In this document: positions 8,241 through 17,750 of the stretch, piece after piece
Layout: the number at the start of each line of letters is the position of its first letter
How positions within the stretch are numbered: the stretch's first letter is position 1
Assembly (NCBI GenBank): GCA_003134215.1
Contig: PLAD01000222.1
Coordinates: 2,722 to 36,536, forward strand
Length of the DNA: 33,815 nt
Direction of reading: 5' to 3'
Source: Armatimonadota bacterium
GTDB lineage: Bacteria > Armatimonadota > Armatimonadia > Armatimonadales > Capsulimonadaceae
The notes under the pieces: model-generated
Told to the model about the DNA's origin: nothing
The model's input: only the letters and a program-made list of their open reading frames with translations
Database searches by the model: none
Program-made: the position numbers and the translations under genes

Positions 8241-8654
8241 TTAAGTGTTCAATACATCGATCTTCTCTGTTCTTGCTGCGGAAATCAGTTCGGCGTCTAG
8301 TGTCGCAAGAGGAAGCGCACGACGAATTGCAAGCTCAAGATAGGCTGCGTCATAGAGGGTCAAACGATGTCGCTCTGCTAGGTCTAAGGTTTCCGTCCAC
8401 GCATGCACATTTGTTTCAGTGTCGATAGATATCGGCAATGACAAGAGATCGGCTAATGTTGCGTCCCGAAAGGCCGCGTCGGTTCTGGCGCGCCGCACTC
8501 CCATTTCGAGAACGTTTGCAACCTCAAGACGCCATAGTCCAGGGACCCATGCGCCCTCTGCTAGCACCTTCTCAAAAACCAAACGGGTACCTGATGTGTT
8601 CTCGTTATTATAGGCCCAAGCTAACGCAATCGAAGCATCAAGGACCAAGCTCAC
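8241..8654 (-). CDS. vapC: VapC-type PIN domain toxin
   Basis: 137 aa; SLVLDASIALAW start, LTLYDAAYLELAIRRALPLATLDAEL PIN motif. Confidence 0.9.
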   Translation of the reverse strand: MSLVLDASIALAWAYNNENTSGTRLVFEKVLAEGAWVPGLWRLEVANVLEMGVRRARTDAAFRDATLADLLSLPISIDTETNVHAWTETLDLAERHRLTLYDAAYLELAIRRALPLATLDAELISAARTEKIDVLNT

Positions 8655-8899
8655 GGACGACCTTTGTCTCTCTCCGTCTTCAATTCGCTCCAGTTGAAAT
8701 CAACCTTGTTACGCGCCGCCCTTTCTTCAAGTCGCTGTGCCGCAGCGCGCGCCTGCGCACGATCGTTGCCTTCGACATTTGGAACAAGGCGGGCAACTGG
8801 CCGTCCATGGCGTGTGATTATGATTTCCTCTCCTTGTTCGACACGGCTGAGCAGAGATCCCAATGTGTTCTTTGCCTCAAAGGCTCCAATTTCGTGCAC
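8651..8899 (-). CDS. vapB: Phd/YefM-type antitoxin (VapB)
   Basis: 82 aa; FEAKNTLGSLLSRVEQGEEIIITRHGRPVARLVP; 4 nt overlap with vapC; GTG start. Confidence 0.9.
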   Translation of the reverse strand: MHEIGAFEAKNTLGSLLSRVEQGEEIIITRHGRPVARLVPNVEGNDRAQARAAAQRLEERAARNKVDFNWSELKTERDKGRP

Positions 8900-8915
8900 G
8901 ATTTACCTCATATTG

Positions 8916-8939
8916 ATCTAGCTTAAGCTAGATTATACC
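8916..8939 (-). promoter_or_regulatory. vapB promoter with overlapping palindromic operator
   Basis: Perfect 18 bp palindrome ATCTAGCTTAAGCTAGAT (8916-8933) overlapping a minus-strand TATAAT. Confidence 0.7.
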
Positions 8940-9116
8940 GGCTTGATGATTGCTTCTAACCAGGCTTTTACCAGGCATTGACGAACAAACGCCCCCGAAT
9001 GCAGCGATTAACGTGCTTCGAAGGCGTTTGCCCGACGACACATCGTTTGCCATAAGATAGTCCGGACGTCAGACTACAGTTCTGTCGTCGTGGACGTGTT
9101 CGCAAACAAGCGAGTT

Positions 9117-10583
9117 TCAGACAATTGCGGGACTAATTAGCGGTGTCGCGTTTTGACCTGCTTCGACGGGCTGCTTGGTGACAAACTCCTCATAATAAGA
9201 GCGTTCGACATTCACATCCCATAGGTCATAGTCCGCGCCGCAGACGTTCCGCGCCGCAAGCATACCAGTGAGCATCGAGTGGTCCTGATTGTTATAGCGA
9301 TGCATGCCATTACGGCCTATCGTTTGGAGGTTGTAGATTGTGGAAAGATACTTTCTTAGTATGTCGACGTTTTCCTTATACGTGCCGTCATACACCGGGT
9401 AGGCTTTCTTTTGCCGAATAACGGTTCCGTCAACTACCTTGAGACCGGATCCCAAGCGAAGGGAGTTCAACTCCTTCGAGGCCAATTTAATCAGGTCCTC
9501 GTCAGCCATCTCCCATATTTCATCACCCTCGGAGCAGAAGTATTCCATTCCCAAGCTCGACTTGCTGGCGTCGGGAACCAGCGCTTCGCTCCAATTTCGA
9601 AAGTTTTGGATACGTCCTACGTTTACTCCTGGCGTATGGATGTAAATCCAGTTGTCAGGGAAAATATTTGCGTTGTCGACAATGAGGCAGACGATTAAGA
9701 AATCGCGATATTTTAAGTTTTCCGCAGCTGTTAACGCGTAATCTGGGGCGGGAGGATCGATTTTTTTGATCAGCTCGGTGATCGGCATACTTGAGATAAG
9801 GTGGTCGGTGCTGATTTTTTGTTCGACACCGCCTTTCACAGTTGTTATCGAATCAACTTTGCCATTCTCTACACCGATCTTTGAGACACCGGTATTGAGC
9901 GTAACAGTTCCGCCGCGGCGCTCGACTGCAGATTGAAACGTCTCCCACATTTGACCAGGACCATACATCGGATATTGAAAATTTTTGATAAGAGACTTAA
10001 TTTTGTCTCCACCGAATAGTGCGTTCATGACAGCACGCTTGAGAGACATGCCCTGGATCCGCTGTGCCGCCCAATCCGCGCGGATTTCTTTGCACGGAAT
10101 TCCCCAGACCTTCTCAGTGTAAGTCTTAAAGAAATGTAAATAAAGTCTCCGCCCAAACCGGTTTGTTACCCATTCTTCGAAGTTCTCCTCCGGGAATTGA
10201 GGCCAAGTCTTCCACTTTAGGTAACTGAGGACGATGCGGATACTCTCGTAGACTCCGAGATTTTTCAGAGTTCCAAAGAGGTTGAGGGGATAATCATAAA
10301 ACTTGCCGCGATAGAAGATGCGCGACATGCGTCGGACGCTGAGAAAATTATCTCCCAGTACCTCTAGCCACAGATCTTGAACTTCCTGGCTTTTCGTGTA
10401 GAAGCGATGCCCGCCGATGTCGATGCGATAGCCCTTATAAATATCCGTTCTGGATATTCCACCGACTGTATCGGATTGCTCTAACACCAGTGGCTGTTCA
10501 CCACGTTTTACCAGTTCATAAGCCGCGGTTAATCCAGCTGGTCCAGCGCCGATGATAACGACGGAATTCTTACAACCTTCCAT
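9117..10583 (-). CDS. NAD(P)/FAD-dependent amine oxidase-like / UDP-galactopyranose mutase-like oxidoreductase
   Basis: 488 aa, dinucleotide-binding motif VVIIGAGPAGLTAAYELVKRG, GGISRT...YRIDIGGHRFYTKS. Confidence 0.85.
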   Translation of the reverse strand: MEGCKNSVVIIGAGPAGLTAAYELVKRGEQPLVLEQSDTVGGISRTDIYKGYRIDIGGHRFYTKSQEVQDLWLEVLGDNFLSVRRMSRIFYRGKFYDYPLNLFGTLKNLGVYESIRIVLSYLKWKTWPQFPEENFEEWVTNRFGRRLYLHFFKTYTEKVWGIPCKEIRADWAAQRIQGMSLKRAVMNALFGGDKIKSLIKNFQYPMYGPGQMWETFQSAVERRGGTVTLNTGVSKIGVENGKVDSITTVKGGVEQKISTDHLISSMPITELIKKIDPPAPDYALTAAENLKYRDFLIVCLIVDNANIFPDNWIYIHTPGVNVGRIQNFRNWSEALVPDASKSSLGMEYFCSEGDEIWEMADEDLIKLASKELNSLRLGSGLKVVDGTVIRQKKAYPVYDGTYKENVDILRKYLSTIYNLQTIGRNGMHRYNNQDHSMLTGMLAARNVCGADYDLWDVNVERSYYEEFVTKQPVEAGQNATPLISPAIV

Positions 10584-10900
10584 GGTATATCAGTCCTTTT
10601 TGCACTTCTACTACCCTAATTCTGTCATTCTTACAGCACAAAACGTAAGAGACGAGACACCTATTATATGACTAACGCTTCGATTTCTGTAGGTGGTAAC
10701 GCAACATTTGTGTAAGAAGATAATATCTTGATGTACGAGGTATCGTCTTGACATACCAATCTATGGCATAAACCGTGCCATATTGTAAATTGCACTGAAA
10801 TTTTGAGGCACAGACCAGACGTTAGGAAGCAAAATACATGTGAAGCTGTGACCATCAATTGTCGTCATGTATAATGGTAAGCCATGGGTACTTTTAACCG

Positions 10901-13495
10901 ATGAGCAAGAAGCTCTCGATATCAGTCATTATTCCTTGCTATAATGCGAGGCAAACGCTCAAGGAATGTCTGGATGGTATATTGGCCGGTGATAGTCAGC
11001 CGGAAGAGATTTATGTTTCCGACGATTCCTCCTCCGACGACTCCGTTGCTATAGCCCGATCCCATCCCCTTCAGCCCAAAGTCCTCGTGTCCGCTGAGTC
11101 CAGCAACATGCCGGGCGGTCCAGCGCGCGCCCGGAACAAAGCCGCCGCCCAAGCAACAGGCGACATCATGGTGTTCATTGATTCGGATGTTGTAGTGCAT
11201 GCCTCGACAATCGCTAAGCTGCGATCGGAGTTCGAACGAGACAACTCCGTTTCAGCCGTATTTGGTTCCTACGACTCCGAAAAAGCCGGCCAGAAGACAG
11301 TATCACTTTACAAAAACCTCCTCCACCATTATGTACATCAGAAAGGCGGCAGGCGCGAAGCAAATACCTTCTGGGCAGGATGCGGAGCCATCCGCCGGAA
11401 CATCTTTGAGGACGTCGGTGGTTTTGACAACTCCATTACTGCTCCATCTATAGAAGATATTGAGTTGGGGTACCGGCTTCGAGACCGCGGACATAGAATC
11501 ATCAATTCTCCCGAAATCCTGGTTTCACACCTGAAGCGGTGGACGTTACATTCGCTCGTGATGACGGACATCTTTAAGCGTGCGATCCCGTGGTCTCAGC
11601 TTCTTGAAGACGGCAGGACCTCTGCCGGCGGCGACTTGAACATTGACGCGAGGGCACGTATATGTGCAGCAGCCGTTTTGGTCGGCTCTATTTGTTTGTT
11701 GGCGGCACTATGGAAGCCGGTGGCGCTGATCGCTGTAGCCGCTGCCGTCGGAACAGTTCTGGTCCTTAATTGGGACATGTTTAGGCTGTTCGCAGCCGTC
11801 GGAGGATTATCTTTTTCTACGTCGGCACTTTTTTTGCATACCTTCTACCTTTTCTACAGCAGCATGACGTATGTCGCGGTTGTGCTGATGTCACGGTGCC
11901 AACGTATCTTGCAAAGGTTATATGGTACTCATGCCATAGATGCGGCGGTCGCGCTTGTCTTCCTTTGCATAATGATACTCACCAATAGCGGGGGCATCTA
12001 TACCGGTGACGCAAACAACCAAATGCGAGCGTCAATGGTTCTCGCGACGACTGGTCACTTAGGCTTGCCGTACTGTCCGGTGAAAAACCACTCACTTTGG
12101 CTGCAGGCGCCAAATGGACTCTACTATGAGTTTCACGATATCGGCGGGGAGCTTTTAATGCTTCCGTCCGCGCGGCTCGGAGCGATGTTGACCAAATCTC
12201 ATGGAGCAGAGCTTATTTCTTACCCGCCGCTGATAAGCAGGTCTCTCTCATCACTCTGTTATTCTGCCATTGCCGCGTCGGGATCCTTCTACCTCTACCT
12301 GTTCTTTCGTATTTTCTGGAACCGTCGCACCGCGTATTTACTGACACTGGCATTTTCCTTTGCCACAATTTACTGGGTGTATTCGAAAGCGAATTGGGAC
12401 GTTATCTTGGGTGCTGCCGGTTATTGCGCAATCTTGTACTATTGCGCTGTCCTCCTTGATCCGAAGACGCAAGATCGCAAGACGCTGACGTCCCTCTCTC
12501 TGAAACTTGGTCTGATTACTGCCGCCGTATGCATGTGTCGATTTTACAACGGACCGTTTATTTTGTTAGGACTGGCGGGACTTTGCTTTATGAGGCGATT
12601 CCCGCTCTCTGCGTATCTCACATGCGGCATCCCAATCGTTCTTGCTTTGTCTGTCGATTTTTTTTACAATCAGTTGCGAACAGGTTCGCCCTTTCAGACG
12701 GCTGCGATCGGCCGACAGCCCATATCCAACGTCGTTGTCGACAACACATCGTGGATCAACGGGGTTTTCGGCCTGTTGTTTTCACCTAATCGCGGGCTTT
12801 TCATTTTTGCTCCAATATTTCTTTTGATCCTGATGTCGCCCTTTCTTTGGAAGCGGCTTGCCGACACTCGCTACCGAGCGTTAACTCTACTTTTTGGTTC
12901 TGGGGCTGTGGCTTACCTATTACTTGTGGCCAAGTTATCGTTTTGGGCTGCGCGTGGATGGGGCCCTCGATATCTTGTCCCGCTGCTTCCGGTGTTGTTC
13001 CTCCCGGTCGCGGCCGTGCTGGCGGAGTTGTGGCATGACCAGCGTTGGCGCTTGGTTCTAAAGCCGTTGATCTTTGTTTCGTTTCTGCTCACGGCTGCAC
13101 CCGTATTCGTCAATTTCTTCTATGCTACGAACACATATCCGGGAAACGACTCAGCGGTTTCCAATCTGCCGCTTGAACATCTTGCAGTTTGGCACGGGCT
13201 GTGGCTTGCTTGCCACGGCCGCCCTCTGCCCCCCGACCCGGCAATGAACACGCTGCTGAAGCGCGAAGTATTGGATTTTCCAGATCTATGGATGGCACGG
13301 GTATGGGAAGCCGGCCATTTTGTTGCGCGGGTTCTGGATGTATCATTTGCATCGATATTAACGCTGGCCGCAGTCTGCAGCCACGTCATTGCATGGAGAG
13401 GCACCGCTGTTGATGTTAAGCCGGACAATAGACGAAAAGGCGATAGCATCGATGTGCAGCATGAACGACTGGCACAGAATTTGCCAAACATATAA
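10901..13495 (+). CDS. GT2 glycosyltransferase fused to a polytopic GT-C-like membrane domain
   Basis: 864 aa; N-terminal GT-A fold (SVIIPCYNARQTLKECLDGIL, FIDSDVVV), C-terminal many-TM region resembling GT-C/ArnT-like proteins. Confidence 0.8.
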   Translation: MSKKLSISVIIPCYNARQTLKECLDGILAGDSQPEEIYVSDDSSSDDSVAIARSHPLQPKVLVSAESSNMPGGPARARNKAAAQATGDIMVFIDSDVVVHASTIAKLRSEFERDNSVSAVFGSYDSEKAGQKTVSLYKNLLHHYVHQKGGRREANTFWAGCGAIRRNIFEDVGGFDNSITAPSIEDIELGYRLRDRGHRIINSPEILVSHLKRWTLHSLVMTDIFKRAIPWSQLLEDGRTSAGGDLNIDARARICAAAVLVGSICLLAALWKPVALIAVAAAVGTVLVLNWDMFRLFAAVGGLSFSTSALFLHTFYLFYSSMTYVAVVLMSRCQRILQRLYGTHAIDAAVALVFLCIMILTNSGGIYTGDANNQMRASMVLATTGHLGLPYCPVKNHSLWLQAPNGLYYEFHDIGGELLMLPSARLGAMLTKSHGAELISYPPLISRSLSSLCYSAIAASGSFYLYLFFRIFWNRRTAYLLTLAFSFATIYWVYSKANWDVILGAAGYCAILYYCAVLLDPKTQDRKTLTSLSLKLGLITAAVCMCRFYNGPFILLGLAGLCFMRRFPLSAYLTCGIPIVLALSVDFFYNQLRTGSPFQTAAIGRQPISNVVVDNTSWINGVFGLLFSPNRGLFIFAPIFLLILMSPFLWKRLADTRYRALTLLFGSGAVAYLLLVAKLSFWAARGWGPRYLVPLLPVLFLPVAAVLAELWHDQRWRLVLKPLIFVSFLLTAAPVFVNFFYATNTYPGNDSAVSNLPLEHLAVWHGLWLACHGRPLPPDPAMNTLLKREVLDFPDLWMARVWEAGHFVARVLDVSFASILTLAAVCSHVIAWRGTAVDVKPDNRRKGDSIDVQHERLAQNLPNI

Positions 13496-13522
13496 GGGTG
13501 CGTTCGTGCAGGCGCGAGTCTT

Positions 13523-14422
13523 TTGCTTCCCTGGTTCGACGTAATAGCAGAAAGCGACGAGATTATCGATTTGTTGTCTTATACTTATGAAAGTCCATTA
13601 GCAAGTCCTCTAGGTTTTCTTAGGAACTCATTGCATGATCTGTTGACTTCTATCGACCCTGCCTACCGCCTGTTTCGCCGCAACCTCGCTCTGCGATACC
13701 GATACTCTTCGCTTGGGATCGCGTGGTCGGTTGCTCCTGCTCTCATCATTTCACTGGTCATGACTGTAGGGCAGCGCGCAAAGCTTTCCGCCTTGTACGG
13801 CGGGACGGTACCCCCGCAATTTTACGCAGTCTTCGGACTGTTCATTGCCTTGACTTTCGTAGAAGCGATGAATACACAGCGACTGATTTTTTCCGGGATA
13901 AGTCACCAGATGATGAGAAGCAGAGCCGCAATTGAAAGCCTGATACTCGCAGGGGCGGCCGAAAACGCGTTCAATTTGTTGGTAAAACTCATTGTGCTCG
14001 CGGGAGTGTTTCTGATTTTCCGAGTTCCGTTGGCTCCGACATGGCCTTTCGGATTAGTTGGCTTCGGAATGATACTCATACTAGGCACAGCCGCTGGGCT
14101 TTTGTTGGCGCCATTCAACGCACTTAGGGATGACATAGAGAACATTATGATGTTCTTCCCCTGGGTTTTCTTCGCTGCCGCGCCAGTCTTCGTCGCTGCT
14201 CGTCCCCATACGGTGCTGGCGACGGTCTATCGACTGAACCCCCTTAGTTCACTGATCGACATGACGCGCACTGCAACCTATGGCTCAGCCGGCAATGCGG
14301 TGTTCGCATCTTGCGCCACGTACTTTACGTGCGGCATTATCGCATCGACTTTTGTTCTCTTTCTGACATGGGCGCTTTGCCGAATATCAAAGCCATATGT
14401 AGTGGAACGTTATCTCGTATGA
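13523..14422 (+). CDS. ABC-2 type transporter permease (Wzm/polysaccharide export type)
   Basis: 299 aa, multiple TM helices, LFRRNLALRYRYSSLGIAWSVAPALI typical of the family; TTG start suspected; ATGA overlap with the next gene. Confidence 0.8.
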   Translation: MLPWFDVIAESDEIIDLLSYTYESPLASPLGFLRNSLHDLLTSIDPAYRLFRRNLALRYRYSSLGIAWSVAPALIISLVMTVGQRAKLSALYGGTVPPQFYAVFGLFIALTFVEAMNTQRLIFSGISHQMMRSRAAIESLILAGAAENAFNLLVKLIVLAGVFLIFRVPLAPTWPFGLVGFGMILILGTAAGLLLAPFNALRDDIENIMMFFPWVFFAAAPVFVAARPHTVLATVYRLNPLSSLIDMTRTATYGSAGNAVFASCATYFTCGIIASTFVLFLTWALCRISKPYVVERYLV

Positions 14423-15798
14423 TCGATTCCCAAGTTAATATTCTTGAAGTGAGAAAGGTTTCGAAGCGATTTTGCCGCGATCCAAAATACGCAATCAAGT
14501 ACGCTCTTCAGGATATCGTCGGAGATCTTCGCGGGGGGATGGACCGTGATACACTAAGGCCCGGCGAGTTCTGGGCAAATCGAGATGTCTCGTTCGAAGT
14601 AAAAAGAGGTGAAGTCGTCGGTCTCATTGGGCACAATGGGGCCGGGAAAAGCACGCTCATCAACCTCTTATCCGGCATCCTGAAGCCATCGGCCGGCGCT
14701 ATTACGATTGCGACTAACAAGGTTGTGTTGATGGATCACAACGGCGGTTTGAGCGCAAAATTGTCCGGCCGCGAGAACATCGGCAACCTGTTGTACATGA
14801 ACGGCCTGCACGGACCAGAGGTCGCGGCCTGCATGGACGAGGTCATTGCATTTTCGGAACTCCGCGAATTTATCGATGCGCCGGTGGGGAGTTATAGCCT
14901 GGGCATGCGAGTGAGGCTGAGTTTTGCCATTAACGCGCGACTGCGTCCGGACATGTTTATCGTCGATGAAGCGCTGAACGGCGGCGACTTTCGTTTTCAG
15001 TTGAAGTTCAAACAGTTCCTTGATGAATACGTCGCTTCTGGAGGTTCAATTCTTTTTGCGTCCCACGACATGTTCGCTGTTCAAAGCTTCTGTAAGCGAG
15101 TCGTCCTGATGGACCATGGCACGGTGGTTCGTGTCGGCGATCCCACCGAAGTAATTCACGAATATACCAGAATCGGAGCAGCAAGGGCGAAAACAGGAGC
15201 GGTCGCCCGGACCTTTGCATTTGAAAGTGAAACACGTGACAATGGCGCATCCCTCACCTCCGACGGCATCGGCATGGCGAGCGTAGTTGAAGAAGTGGTG
15301 ACCGTTGAGTCTGTGATTGTGGCGTCTCCCGATGGCGGCGACCTTTATCCCGGAATGCCCGCCCAGGTGACCGTCGGTTGTTATGCCAGACAGGCCGTAC
15401 AAGACGTCATTTGCGGCTGCGAAATCGGTGTCGGCGACTTATTCCCGGTCGCATCCATAGCGGGCGGACTTGAGACGCCCTTTGATCTTAAAGCCGGCTG
15501 GAATACATTTACGTGTACTGTAGACCGACTGCCTCTCCTACCCGGAAAGCACGTTATGACGATCGTCATCATGAAGAGTGGAGGCGGAGGCACACTGGCG
15601 TTTAAAGGTTACAGCGATGCGCCGGTGATTTTCGAAGTGAAGGGCTCTGCCGATCCATTATTCAATATGGCCCTCTACCGAAAAAATCTGATGTTTATTC
15701 CGGCGGGGTGGCGGAAGGACGAACAGGGAGCGCCGCTTATCGCCGAGACTGTCGCCACTCATAATATAGCGCCCTTCGACGTTCATTCGTCGCAGTAA
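14419..15798 (+). CDS. ABC transporter ATP-binding protein with C-terminal Wzt-like substrate-binding domain
   Basis: Walker A GHNGAGKST, YSLGMRVRLSFAI signature, FIVDEAL Walker B; ~200 aa beta-rich C-terminal extension. ORF track begins at 14311 but the ATGA overlap supports 14419. Confidence 0.88.
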   Translation: MIDSQVNILEVRKVSKRFCRDPKYAIKYALQDIVGDLRGGMDRDTLRPGEFWANRDVSFEVKRGEVVGLIGHNGAGKSTLINLLSGILKPSAGAITIATNKVVLMDHNGGLSAKLSGRENIGNLLYMNGLHGPEVAACMDEVIAFSELREFIDAPVGSYSLGMRVRLSFAINARLRPDMFIVDEALNGGDFRFQLKFKQFLDEYVASGGSILFASHDMFAVQSFCKRVVLMDHGTVVRVGDPTEVIHEYTRIGAARAKTGAVARTFAFESETRDNGASLTSDGIGMASVVEEVVTVESVIVASPDGGDLYPGMPAQVTVGCYARQAVQDVICGCEIGVGDLFPVASIAGGLETPFDLKAGWNTFTCTVDRLPLLPGKHVMTIVIMKSGGGGTLAFKGYSDAPVIFEVKGSADPLFNMALYRKNLMFIPAGWRKDEQGAPLIAETVATHNIAPFDVHSSQ

Positions 15799-16768
15799 CG
15801 AACATTTTCGCGCTTTGCCATGCTACGTTCGCCGGCCAACCTTTACGCTGCGATTTTGAGAGCCATCCCGACCGATATAGCGTGTTCGTCCACATGTCAT
15901 ATCCCATCCCTGCCATGTAAGAGTTCCATGGCTTGAAGGTGCCGGCATAATGATAAATTGCTGCAGAACCACGGAGCTCTTCCGCTCGCTCGGCATAGAC
16001 CGCATGATCGGGCCACGTCGGATCCTTCAGGATTTTCCCCAGAAATGCCGGAGCAAAGTTCCATTCGACGTCTAACATCCCCCATTTACCGGCGAGGACG
16101 GCATTAAGACTATCTTGGTCGGCCCAGCGAATGTATTCGGAATGACTGGTCGTATACTGAAGACAGGCTTCAGTGATGCTGTCTTGCCGCCATTTTTTGA
16201 GGTTGATCATCAGGACGCCGGAATTGAAATATGGGGTGTCCGGCCGCAGCCCAATTTTATCGAAGTTTCGCAAGCCAAGCAGCGACGACACGACGGGTAT
16301 CGCCATATCTCTTCCCGCAAGAGCATGCCATGGCTCAATTGGCACGCTCCATAGCTTGCTTATATCGGCGGCAATGAGCACGTCGCAATCGAGGTACAGA
16401 ATACGGTCGCAGCCTTCCGGGATCAGACGGTCCAGAAGGAGCCGAGTATAGTTGTCTGCCGTAAATCGAAAATTAACAGGGAGGTTTTGCAAGCAGCTAA
16501 GGTCCGGATGCACGACCTTCAAGATTACGTTCAACTGAGGAAAGTCACTTACAATCCGATTTAAGCCTTGTTGACTTTCTTCCGACAAATCACTGCTGAA
16601 GACATAGATGACAAGAGACGAAGCTGGCTGCAGGTGTTCGAGTAACGAGTAAAGCGCCACGGCAAGCGGCGTAGCGAAGCGCTCGTTTACGCAGAAGGCA
16701 ACCGCCATGCCGGGTTCACATGCATCTGACCGCCCACTTGTCGCATCATTCTCCTTGATCATGCTCAT
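15737..16768 (-). CDS. glycosyltransferase family 8
   Basis: 343 aa; DRILYLDCDVLIAADISKLW, FNSGVLMINLKKWR, DQDSLNAVLAGKW. Confidence 0.92.
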   Translation of the reverse strand: MSMIKENDATSGRSDACEPGMAVAFCVNERFATPLAVALYSLLEHLQPASSLVIYVFSSDLSEESQQGLNRIVSDFPQLNVILKVVHPDLSCLQNLPVNFRFTADNYTRLLLDRLIPEGCDRILYLDCDVLIAADISKLWSVPIEPWHALAGRDMAIPVVSSLLGLRNFDKIGLRPDTPYFNSGVLMINLKKWRQDSITEACLQYTTSHSEYIRWADQDSLNAVLAGKWGMLDVEWNFAPAFLGKILKDPTWPDHAVYAERAEELRGSAAIYHYAGTFKPWNSYMAGMGYDMWTNTLYRSGWLSKSQRKGWPANVAWQSAKMFVTATNERRRALYYEWRQSRR

Positions 16769-16772
16769 TTAA

Positions 16773-17750
16773 TTACTGACGCCTAATAAATTTGATGAAG
16801 TTTCTCGGTGAATGTTTGGCTGTTTTCATAACAGTTTGCACCGCAAGAAGTGCGTTCATCGGGACGGCCTTCCACTGACCTCTGAAAGTTCTTAGTAATG
16901 TCATGGCGGCATAGTTGAACGCGATTCGGCCCAGCAAAAATGCTCGCTCTTCGTCGGTAAGAAGCTCATAGTGGCGGCTAAACATTGTCTGTGCATCGTT
17001 AATAAAGAGCTTTTGCACAAATTCCACCCTGTCCCCGCTGTCGCATATGTTGTCTCCATCCACTCGTTTTATCCACAATGGAAACATTGTAAATGCAATT
17101 CTGGTGGGTTTGTTAAGGACGATGTCGAGCAGTAAACATCCGTCATCTGCAATGTGTAGGCCGCTTGCCCAACCGTAGGTTTCAACGGTCGAACGTCGCA
17201 TCAACAAGGCTGAGGATGGGGAAACGCACATGTCAAGATACATGGCTCGGACCGCAGGCGGCTCCATAAGGCGCCATCCGAAACAATCGCTGTGTTTGAA
17301 ATCCCACCACCGGTACCCTCTTTCAAAGAAGCTCCTGTATCGTTTTCCAGACGGATCTATATTGGCTGAGTTGGAGAATACGAAATCGACATCAAGTGTT
17401 TGTAGAGCCTCCAGGCTTCGCTCAAGAAATTGAGGTTTCCATATGTCGTCAGAGTCAAGCGAACAAAGGTACTCGCCGGTTGCGTATTTCAATCCGGCAT
17501 TCCTTGCCGCGGCTTGCCGTTGATTCGCCTGATAAACGTATTTAACGTCGGGCATCGCGCTGACCAGCTCCCGGGTATTGTCCGTCGAGCCGTCATCAAC
17601 AACTATGATTTGCGTTTTCTTGTATGTCTGCGCCCTAATGCTGTCCAAAGCCTCTAAAAGGAACTCCGCCCGATTGTAAGTTGGAACAACAATTGAAACA
17701 AGGCCAGGTTCGAAATCGGCGGCGTTCGGCTGTGCGTTTTTAACGTGCAT
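16773..17750 (-). CDS. glycosyltransferase family 2
   Basis: 325 aa; SIVVPTYNRAEFLLEALDSIRAQTYK, DDGSTDNT, SLDSDDIW. Confidence 0.93.
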   Translation of the reverse strand: MHVKNAQPNAADFEPGLVSIVVPTYNRAEFLLEALDSIRAQTYKKTQIIVVDDGSTDNTRELVSAMPDVKYVYQANQRQAAARNAGLKYATGEYLCSLDSDDIWKPQFLERSLEALQTLDVDFVFSNSANIDPSGKRYRSFFERGYRWWDFKHSDCFGWRLMEPPAVRAMYLDMCVSPSSALLMRRSTVETYGWASGLHIADDGCLLLDIVLNKPTRIAFTMFPLWIKRVDGDNICDSGDRVEFVQKLFINDAQTMFSRHYELLTDEERAFLLGRIAFNYAAMTLLRTFRGQWKAVPMNALLAVQTVMKTAKHSPRNFIKFIRRQ

